In this document: positions 1 to 4,794 of the stretch, piece after piece
Position numbering within the stretch: position 1 is the first letter of the stretch
Layout of the letters: every line of letters begins with the position of its first letter
Source: DAOMOD01 sp035444205
GTDB lineage: Bacteria; Pseudomonadota; Gammaproteobacteria; Xanthomonadales; BPKI01
Length of the DNA: 7,349 bases
Assembly (NCBI GenBank): GCA_035444205.1
Contig: DAOMOD010000206.1
Location: 1-7,349 of the forward strand
Reading direction: 5' to 3'
Notes under the pieces: generated by a model
Database searches by the model: none
What the model saw: only the letters and a program-made list of their open reading frames with translations
Told to the model about the DNA's origin: nothing
Program-made: the position numbers and the translations under genes

Positions 1-553
1 AGAACTCGCCCGGATGCAGGCGCGCCGGCACCAGGAAGTCGCGCGCGCCCTCGGGTGTGGCCTTGGTCAGGATCGGGGTTTCCACGTCCTGGAAGCCGCG
101 CGCATCGAGCCAGCGCCGGAGCGCCTGCACCAGGGCGATGCGGCGGCGCATGGCGCGCTGCATGTCGGGCCGACGCAGGTCGAGGTAGCGGTACTTGAGG
201 CGCACATCCTCGCCCGGCGATTCATGCAGGGCGAAGGGCAGGCCTTCGGCACGGTTGAGAATCTCGATGGCTTCGGCCACCACCTCGACACGGCCGGTGC
301 GGATGCGGTCGTTAACGCTCATCCGGGTGCGCACGGTGCCGCGGATGCGCAGGCAGTCCTCGTAGCCGTCCTCGGCGGCGGTGGCGAACACGTCCTGATC
401 CGGTTCGGCGACGATCTGCACCACACCTTCGTGGTCGCGCAGGTCGATGAAACAGACGCCGCCCAGGTTGCGGGCGACATCCGCCCAGCCGCACAGGGTG
501 ACGGTCTGGCCGATCAGGGCCTCGTCGACGAGGCCGCACAGGTGGGTTCGCAT
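1..553 (-). CDS. aspS: Aspartyl-tRNA synthetase, N-terminal 184 codons (cut by left window edge)
   Basis: Cytoplasmic class II aminoacyl-tRNA synthetase that charges tRNA-Asp using ATP. Reading leftward from the ATG at 553-551 the frame stays open to base 1, giving 184 residues of a protein usually near 590. Residues 1 to about 105 are the OB-fold anticodon-binding domain (MRTHLCG start, TLCGW at 19-23, FIDLRDHEG at about 35-43). The hinge has KYRYLDLRRP at about 120-130. Class II motif 1 is present (GF..VETPIL, 153-162, with the invariant Pro160), followed by TPEGARDFLVPAR (166-178), an AspRS signature. The catalytic motifs 2 and 3 lie outside the window. A GGAG five bases before the ATG supports this start. 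The position equivalent to E. coli Leu30 is Leu (followed by GG), which in known enzymes goes with the tRNA-Asp-discriminating type rather than the His31 non-discriminating type; that is inference. It lies downstream of the DUF3011 gene on the same strand, separated by 86 nt, and could share its transcript or have its own promoter; I saw no convincing promoter in the gap. Confidence 0.97.
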   Translation of the reverse strand, partial: MRTHLCGLVDEALIGQTVTLCGWADVARNLGGVCFIDLRDHEGVVQIVAEPDQDVFATAAEDGYEDCLRIRGTVRTRMSVNDRIRTGRVEVVAEAIEILNRAEGLPFALHESPGEDVRLKYRYLDLRRPDMQRAMRRRIALVQALRRWLDARGFQDVETPILTKATPEGARDFLVPARLHPGEF

Positions 554-612
554 GAAGGCTCCGGTATCACGCTGGGCCGGGTCGGGGCGCGATGCCACGT
601 CCCGGCAAGGGG

Positions 613-639
613 GGCGCGCATGTTAAACCATGGCGCGCC
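613..639 (-). terminator. Strong hairpin just after the DUF3011 stop codon; possible terminator or attenuator
   Basis: Seven perfect GC pairs (GGCGCGC with GCGCGCC, 613-619 with 633-639) continue, past one bulged base at 632, into three more pairs (620-622 with 629-631) around a six-base loop, TTAAAC on the plus strand. It begins directly after the stop codon of the DUF3011 gene, in the gap before aspS. In the minus-strand transcript no U-tract follows (the next bases are C-rich), so it does not fit a classical intrinsic terminator. It could be a Rho-dependent or mRNA-stabilising 3' structure, or partly separate the two genes. The fold is visible; its role is inferred. Confidence 0.35.
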
Positions 640-1578
640 TCAGCGCGGGCGCTGGATGGTGAAGACGCCCCCGCAGCCGCCGTCGACCCAGATCGCATGC
701 GCGTTCCAGCCCCAGTTGCGACCCACCTCGCAGCGCACCTGCGAGGTCTGCCGGTCGAGCCACACCGCGGCTTGACCGATGTCGGCCCGGCATTCCCGGC
801 GCCGGCCGTCGCGGCTCTCGCAGGTAACCTTGGGGTAGCCGGGATCGGTGCCCGGTCGGGTGCCGCCGGTTCCGTGCCCGGCCACGAATACCGCCGAGCA
901 ATCGTAATGCACCCAGATGGCCTCGTTGGCAAAGCCCCAGGAGCGCCCCTCCTCGCAGCGGCCCTTGAGGGTGCGCACCAGGCGCGCGCCGTTCCAGCCC
1001 GGTACCGGACATTGCTTGAAGCTGGCGAACTGGCTGGTGCAAACCACCTCGCCGCCCTGGATCGGCGCATCCGGTACAGGCGGTGGCGTGGCAGGAGGAC
1101 CACGGCGGCCGCGGGCAAAATCGGCGCGACAGCCATGGTCCACCCAGATCGCCCCGCGTTCGAAGCCATAGGTCTGACCCTCGCGGCAGGCGTTGCGCGA
1201 GTGCTCACGGACCAGTTCGACGCCGCGCCAGCCGGGCGTATCGCAGACCTGGCGGCGTCCGCGCCGGCTTTCGCAGGTGATGACCTGTTTCTCGACCACG
1301 GGCGGCGGCGGCGGCGCCGCGCGGCCGAACCAGCCCGCGCAGCCGCTGTCCACCCAGACCCGGTCGCGTCGTTGGCCCCAGGTGCGTCCTTCCCGGCAGC
1401 TCGCTCGCGAGGTCTGCTCCAGCAATACCGCTTCGCCGTCGAAGCCGAGCCGGCATTCGCGGTAGGCCTGGTTGCGGCTCTCGCAGAAGACCGCTTCGCT
1501 GCCGTGGCGCTGCGCGTGGGCGGTCGCGGGCAGCAGGGCGGCGATCGCCAGTAGGGTAACGAGCAGAGCGAGGCGCAT
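640..1578 (-). CDS. Secreted Cys-rich protein with four tandem DUF3011 repeats
   Basis: 312 residues, function unknown. Residues 1-22 form a Sec signal peptide (MRLALL, hydrophobic core, ending in AHA), with likely cleavage before Gln23, so the mature protein should be periplasmic or secreted. Four DUF3011-type repeats follow at about 30-84, 99-154, 178-231 and 250-306. Each has the pattern C-x9-C-x17-19-C-x18-C, with CES/CTS at the first Cys, a C(R/E)(E/V)G..(W/Y)G segment after the third and (I/V)WV...C near the fourth. All 16 Cys are in the repeats, which fits two disulfides per repeat in an oxidising compartment. Linkers are proline-rich (89-93 and 161-169) or glycine-rich (234-247). Repeat 3 is the most divergent (IWVHYDC in place of IWVD.GC). 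The start is supported by GGAG eight bases upstream and by the signal peptide beginning at once. It is the first gene of the leftward unit and precedes aspS by 86 nt. I would not assign a molecular function; binding or cell-envelope roles are guesses. Confidence 0.9.
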   Translation of the reverse strand: MRLALLVTLLAIAALLPATAHAQRHGSEAVFCESRNQAYRECRLGFDGEAVLLEQTSRASCREGRTWGQRRDRVWVDSGCAGWFGRAAPPPPPVVEKQVITCESRRGRRQVCDTPGWRGVELVREHSRNACREGQTYGFERGAIWVDHGCRADFARGRRGPPATPPPVPDAPIQGGEVVCTSQFASFKQCPVPGWNGARLVRTLKGRCEEGRSWGFANEAIWVHYDCSAVFVAGHGTGGTRPGTDPGYPKVTCESRDGRRRECRADIGQAAVWLDRQTSQVRCEVGRNWGWNAHAIWVDGGCGGVFTIQRPR

Positions 1579-1643
1579 GGCGGCGGTCTCCAGGGGTTGC
1601 AGGCATTCTGCACGACGGGGCGGTGCGCGTGCAGCATGCTTGG

Positions 1644-1672
1644 CCTATACTGAACCCGGTTCTACTGTCCAA
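1644..1672 (-). promoter_or_regulatory. Candidate sigma-70 promoter for the DUF3011 gene
   Basis: On the minus strand a TTGGAC box (1672-1667) and a TATAGG box (1649-1644) are separated by exactly 17 bases. They match consensus at 3 of 6 and 4 of 6 positions. Transcription would start near 1637, giving a leader of about 60 nt to the ATG at 1578. The -10 overlaps the rightward -10 candidate at 1646-1651. Confidence 0.4.
1646..1651 (+). promoter_or_regulatory. Candidate -10 element (TATACT) for the rsfS operon
   Basis: TATACT matches the sigma-70 -10 consensus at 4 of 6 positions and is the only A+T-rich hexamer in the intergenic region facing rsfS. A start near 1658 would leave a leader of about 32 nt. 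No recognisable -35 lies at the right distance (the bases around 1623-1628 are GC-rich), so the site would be weak or need an activator. Confidence 0.3.
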
Positions 1673-1675
1673 TAC

Positions 1676-1682
1676 GGGGTGA
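1676..1682 (+). promoter_or_regulatory. Ribosome binding site supporting the TTG start of rsfS
   Basis: GGGGTGA ends seven bases before the TTG at 1690 and pairs well with the 16S 3' tail through its GGTGA part. It decides the start, because the frame has no ATG or GTG between the upstream stop (1651-1653) and the conserved domain. It also forms the left part of a short palindrome, GGGGT-G-ACCCC (1676-1686), that could partly hide it. Confidence 0.5.
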
Positions 1683-1689
1683 CCCCAGC

Positions 1690-2082
1690 TTGCGTCCTTC
1701 GGAATCCGTAGCCTCCCGGCCCAGCGTTCCCCTTCCTTTCCCGGCGCTCCATGGCGCCGTCCTCACCGCCCTCGACGATCTCAAGGCGCGCGACATCAAG
1801 GAAATCGATGTCCGCGACAAGACCAGCATCACCGATCTGATCATCGTCGCCAGCGGCACCTCCACCCGCCACGTGAAGTCGATCGCCGACGAGGTGGTCC
1901 GGCTCGCCAAGCGCCACGGCCACATGCCGCTTGGCGTCGAAGGCGAGCGCGAGGGCGAGTGGGTGCTGGTCGATCTCGGCGACGTGGTGGTCCATGTCAT
2001 GCTGCCGCGCGTGCGCGAGTTCTACGGGCTGGAGCGGCTGTGGACGGTGGGCCATTCGGCTGAAGACCTGGCCACCGCCTGA
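1690..2082 (+). CDS. rsfS: Ribosome silencing factor RsfS (DUF143 / Iojap family)
   Basis: 130 residues. RsfS binds ribosomal protein uL14 on the 50S subunit and blocks joining with 30S, lowering translation when nutrients run out. Seen: a short Pro/Ser-rich N-terminal extension (1-19), then the single Iojap domain: ALDDLKARDI (27-36), VRDKTSITD (41-49), the diagnostic SGTSTRHVKSIAD (55-67), GVEGERE (82-88), W91, DLGDVVVHV (95-103) and REFYGLERLW (109-118). Length is usual for the family. The only possible start is a TTG, backed by a good Shine-Dalgarno at 1676-1682. It is the first gene of the rightward operon, 44 nt before rlmH. In many proteobacteria nadD lies just upstream of rsfS; here that place is taken by the divergent DUF3011 gene. 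Confidence 0.95.
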   Translation: MRPSESVASRPSVPLPFPALHGAVLTALDDLKARDIKEIDVRDKTSITDLIIVASGTSTRHVKSIADEVVRLAKRHGHMPLGVEGEREGEWVLVDLGDVVVHVMLPRVREFYGLERLWTVGHSAEDLATA

Positions 2083-2126
2083 GGCGGCCGGGGTTCTCCA
2101 TTGCCGCGGCCTGGCGGCCCGACTCC

Positions 2127-2597
2127 GTGCGCGTGCACCTGATTGCCATTGGCCAGCGCATGCCGGGCTGGGTCGCGGAGGGCTTCGAAGCGTACCGCAA
2201 GCGCCTCGGTCGCGAGCTTCCCTTCGTGCTGCGCGAACTGCCTGCGGTGGCGCGAAGCAAGGGCCAGGACGCCGCCCGTGCCATCGATGAGGAGGGCGAT
2301 CGCCTGCTGGGCGCGGTGCCTGCCGGCGCGGTGGTCGTGCTGCTCGACGAGCGCGGCACGGCCTGGTCGACCAGGAACCTGGCGGAGCAGGTGGCGCAAT
2401 GGCGCCAGGGTGGGCGCGACGTGGCCCTGCTGGCAGGTGGTGCCGACGGAGTGAGCGCGAACGTGCGCCGGGCCGCACAGAAGGTATGGTCGCTCAGTGC
2501 GCTGACGCTGCCGCATCCGCTGGTGCGCATTGTCGTGATCGAGCAGCTCTACCGCGCCGTGACCCTGCTGAGCGGTCACCCCTATCACCGGGACTGA
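2127..2597 (+). CDS. rlmH: 23S rRNA (pseudouridine-1915-N3)-methyltransferase RlmH
   Basis: 156 residues, the usual length for this SPOUT-class methyltransferase. It transfers a methyl group from SAM to pseudouridine 1915 in helix 69 of 23S rRNA, acting on assembled 70S ribosomes as a homodimer. Seen: LIAIGQRMPGW at the N-terminus (5-15), LDERG (73-77), the SAM-pocket glycine loop LLAGGADG (101-108), and the C-terminal trefoil-knot signature SLSALTLPHPLVR (122-134), EQLYRA (139-144) and GHPYHRD (150-156). In the glycine loop the usual Pro (as in GGPEG) is Ala106, and Val145 replaces the Trp common after EQLYRA; both look tolerable. The start is GTG at 2127: no other start codon is in frame upstream, and the protein aligns with the family from residue 1. 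The ribosome site is weak (GGCGG, 2113-2117). It follows rsfS, its very common neighbour. Confidence 0.96.
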   Translation: MRVHLIAIGQRMPGWVAEGFEAYRKRLGRELPFVLRELPAVARSKGQDAARAIDEEGDRLLGAVPAGAVVVLLDERGTAWSTRNLAEQVAQWRQGGRDVALLAGGADGVSANVRRAAQKVWSLSALTLPHPLVRIVVIEQLYRAVTLLSGHPYHRD

Positions 2598-2599
2598 CC

Positions 2600-2631
2600 C
2601 CCGCACCACCGTTCCGGTCGCATGCTGCGGG
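2600..2631 (+). other. Nested hairpin in the rlmH-maf gap
   Basis: Outer arms CCCGCA (2600-2605) and TGCGGG (2626-2631) enclose an inner stem ACCG-TTC-CGGT (2608-2618). A moderately T-rich stretch (CCTTTCGTGTTT, 2632-2643) follows. This is the longest gap in the rightward operon. The structure could be a weak terminator, a processing site or chance in GC-rich DNA; I cannot separate these. Confidence 0.2.
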
Positions 2632-2680
2632 CCTTTCGTGTTTATCCGCTGTGCTGCGTGCCGATGCTAAAGTCACCCGT

Positions 2681-3298
2681 ATGCTGATCCTGCCCGCCTA
2701 TCCGCTGTATCTCGCCTCGCGCTCGCCGCGGCGCCACCAGCTGCTGAGCCAGCTCGGCGTGGCGTTCCAGGCCGTCGACGTCACGGTGGAGGAATGCCCG
2801 ATGACCGACGAGAGCCCCGAGGACTACGTGCGGCGGGTCGCCCGCGAAAAGGCCTGGGCCGGGCGCGAAGCCTGCGGTGAGCCCGCGGCCCTGGTACTCG
2901 GCGCCGATACCGAGGTGGTGCTCGACGGCCGCGTACTGGGCAAGCCGGAGGACCGTTCGGACGCCCGGCGGATGCTGCGCAGCCTCGCCGGACGCAGCCA
3001 TCGCGTGCTGTCGGCGGTGAGCCTGGCCGGTCCCCGCGGACTGCGCGAGGCGCTCAGTGAGACCATCGTGTGGTTCGCCGCAATCGATGCCGACCTGATC
3101 GAGCGCTACCTCGAATCCGGCGAGTTTCGCGACAAGGCCGGTGCCTATGCCATCCAGGGCCTGGCTGCCGGATTCATCTCCCGCATCGAAGGCAGCTATT
3201 CCGGCGTCATGGGGCTGCCGCTGTACGAGACTGCCTGCCTGCTCGAACAGGCGGAATTTCCTCTGGCGGTGGACATTCCCGCATCGCAGTTGCTCTGA
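2681..3298 (+). CDS. maf: Maf-family nucleotide pyrophosphatase, YhdE type (dTTP/UTP pyrophosphatase)
   Basis: 205 residues. Maf proteins hydrolyse nucleoside triphosphates to monophosphates plus pyrophosphate; the YhdE branch prefers dTTP, UTP and modified pyrimidines, a house-cleaning role in the cytoplasm. Seen: LYLASRSPRR..LL..LG (9-26), REKA (55-58), the catalytic LGADTEV loop with Asp76, GKP (87-89), and DKAGAYAIQG (151-160), GSY..V.GLPL.ET (171-184). The DKAGAY.IQG motif matches YhdE rather than the m7GTP-specific YceF branch; that substrate call is inference. The ATG at 2681 was chosen because the conserved core begins about eight residues later; the frame is open upstream to 2399 but overlaps rlmH there. 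The Shine-Dalgarno is poor. It sits 83 nt after rlmH and 14 nt before rng, the usual order. Confidence 0.93.
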   Translation: MLILPAYPLYLASRSPRRHQLLSQLGVAFQAVDVTVEECPMTDESPEDYVRRVAREKAWAGREACGEPAALVLGADTEVVLDGRVLGKPEDRSDARRMLRSLAGRSHRVLSAVSLAGPRGLREALSETIVWFAAIDADLIERYLESGEFRDKAGAYAIQGLAAGFISRIEGSYSGVMGLPLYETACLLEQAEFPLAVDIPASQLL

Positions 3299-3312
3299 AT
3301 CGGTCTGTCCCG

Positions 3313-4794
3313 ATGAGCGAGGAGATCCTGATCAACGTGACCCCGCGCGAGACGCGGGTGGCTGTCGTCGAGAACGGCATGCTGCAGGAGGTCCACATCG
3401 AGCGCGCGTCCCGCCGCGGATTCGTGGGCAATGTGTACAAGGGACGCGTGCAGCGGGTCATGCCCGGCATGCAGGCCGCCTTCGTCGAAATCGGCCTCGG
3501 CCGCGCCGCCTTTCTGCATGCCTCCGACGTGCTGCGTCCACCGACCAGCGAAACGATCGCGCTCGATCCACCAATACCGCCCCCGCCACCGCCGCCGATC
3601 GGCGAGCTCCTGCGCGAAGGTCAGGAAGTGGTGGTCCAGGTAATCAAGGACCCCATCGGTGGCAAGGGCGCACGTCTCACCACCCACCTCAGCATTCCCT
3701 CGCGCTACCTGGTGCTGCTTCCCTACAGCCGCATGATCGGAGTGTCGGCGCGGATCGAGGACGAGGACGAGCGCCAGCGCCTCAAGAGCCTGCTTCTCGG
3801 ATTGGTTGGTGAGGCCCAGGTGGGCTACATCCTGCGCACCAATGCCGAGGGTATCGGCGCCGAGGCGCTTGCCGAGGATATCGATTACCTGAACAAGGTA
3901 TGGCATGCCCTGGGTGAACGCATCACCGCCGGCAGTGTCGGTCGCTGCATCTACGAAGATCTGGTGCTGCCGCTGCGCACCCTGCGCGACATGGTGCGAA
4001 GCGGGGTGGAAAAGGTTCGCATCGATTCGCGCGAAGCCCTGGAGCGCGCGGTCGAATTCACCCGGCAGTTCATGCCCGAGCTGGTCGAGCGCGTCGAGCA
4101 TTACCCTGGCGAACGCCCGATCTTCGATCTCTACAGTATCGAGGAGGAGATCCAGCGCGCGCTGCGCAAGGAGGTGCCGCTGAAATCCGGTGGACACCTG
4201 GTGATCGACCAGACCGAAGCGATGACCACGGTCGACGTCAATACCGGCGCCTATCTCGGGCATCGCAACCTTGAGGAGACGGTCTATCGCACCAACCTGG
4301 AAGCGGCGCAGGCGGTGGCCCGGCAGCTTCGTCTGCGCAATCTGGGCGGCATCATCATCATCGACTTCATCGACATGACTGACGAGGATCATCGTCGCCA
4401 AGTGCTGCGCACGCTGGAAAAGTCGCTGGCCCGCGATCATGCCAAGACCAATTTCTACGAGCTGTCGCCGCTTGGCCTGGTGGAGATGACGCGCAAGCGC
4501 ACCACCGAGAGCCTGGAGCGGCAGCTTTGCGAACCATGTCCCTCCTGCGCCGGCCGCGGCCACGTCAAGACCGCCGAGACCGTGTGCTACGAGATCTTCC
4601 GCGAGATCACCCGCGCGGTGCGCCAGTTCGAGGCCGAAACCCTGATGGTGCTGGCCTCGCCCAGGGTGGTGTCGCGCATTCTCGAGGAAGAGTCGGCAGC
4701 GGTGGCCGAACTTGAGGAGTTCATAGGAAAGACCATTCGATTTCAGGCTGACGACCAGTACGCCCAGGAACAGTACGACGTGGTGTTGCTGTGA
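3313..4794 (+). CDS. rng: Ribonuclease G (RNase E/G family endoribonuclease)
   Basis: 493 residues (E. coli RNase G has 489). This cytoplasmic endonuclease trims the 16S rRNA 5' end and cleaves 5'-monophosphorylated AU-rich mRNA. Seen: INVTPRETRVAV..NG.LQE (7-26), the S1 RNA-binding domain at about 37-128 (VGNVYKGRV, PGMQAAFV.IG, AAFLHASD, VVVQVIKDPIG.KGARLT), the 5' sensor/RNase H-like region, then the catalytic DNase I-like core with magnesium ligands Asp308 (TTVDVNTGA) and Asp351 (IIIIDFIDM), 43 apart as in E. coli 304/347. LVEMTRKRT and the zinc-link cysteines (C409-x2-C412, plus C406) follow. The C-terminus ends in EQYDVVLL, typical of RNase G, and lacks the long degradosome scaffold of RNase E. 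Odd: the S1 domain loop holds seven consecutive prolines (89-95). The ATG at 3313 lies 14 nt after maf without a clear ribosome site, suggesting coupling. The stop overlaps the start of yhdP. Confidence 0.97.
   Translation: MSEEILINVTPRETRVAVVENGMLQEVHIERASRRGFVGNVYKGRVQRVMPGMQAAFVEIGLGRAAFLHASDVLRPPTSETIALDPPIPPPPPPPIGELLREGQEVVVQVIKDPIGGKGARLTTHLSIPSRYLVLLPYSRMIGVSARIEDEDERQRLKSLLLGLVGEAQVGYILRTNAEGIGAEALAEDIDYLNKVWHALGERITAGSVGRCIYEDLVLPLRTLRDMVRSGVEKVRIDSREALERAVEFTRQFMPELVERVEHYPGERPIFDLYSIEEEIQRALRKEVPLKSGGHLVIDQTEAMTTVDVNTGAYLGHRNLEETVYRTNLEAAQAVARQLRLRNLGGIIIIDFIDMTDEDHRRQVLRTLEKSLARDHAKTNFYELSPLGLVEMTRKRTTESLERQLCEPCPSCAGRGHVKTAETVCYEIFREITRAVRQFEAETLMVLASPRVVSRILEEESAAVAELEEFIGKTIRFQADDQYAQEQYDVVLL

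Noticed and set aside
14..775. 253-codon plus-strand open frame opposite aspS
   Set aside because: The opposite strand gives a clear AspRS N-terminus with motif 1; this frame is its antisense shadow and runs on into the DUF3011 gene.
592..1554. 320-codon plus-strand open frame opposite the DUF3011 gene
   Set aside because: It is a mirror of the real minus-strand gene in high-GC DNA. Its translation is Ala/Arg/Gly-rich without a recognisable domain, whereas the minus strand has a signal peptide and four clean repeats.
567..1637. 356-codon minus-strand open frame in another phase over the DUF3011 gene
   Set aside because: Arg/Ala/Pro-rich low-complexity translation typical of an out-of-phase shadow; the 640-1578 frame explains the region.
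1645..2478. 277-codon minus-strand open frame opposite rsfS and rlmH
   Set aside because: Spans two well-supported plus-strand genes and their gap, and its translation has no recognisable family motif.
2399..2680. Upstream extension of the maf frame
   Set aside because: The extra 94 residues overlap rlmH, show no similarity to Maf and are Arg/Ser-rich; the conserved core starts just after the ATG at 2681.
2641..2680. Possible internal promoter before maf (TAAAGT at 2668-2673)
   Set aside because: No -35 at a workable spacing, and the predicted start would fall almost on the ATG.
3070..3312. Upstream extension of the rng frame into maf
   Set aside because: Out-of-phase reading of maf; RNase G homology begins at the ATG at 3313.
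3196..4563. 455-codon minus-strand open frame opposite maf and rng
   Set aside because: Antisense shadow of rng; the plus strand carries complete RNase G motifs and catalytic residues.
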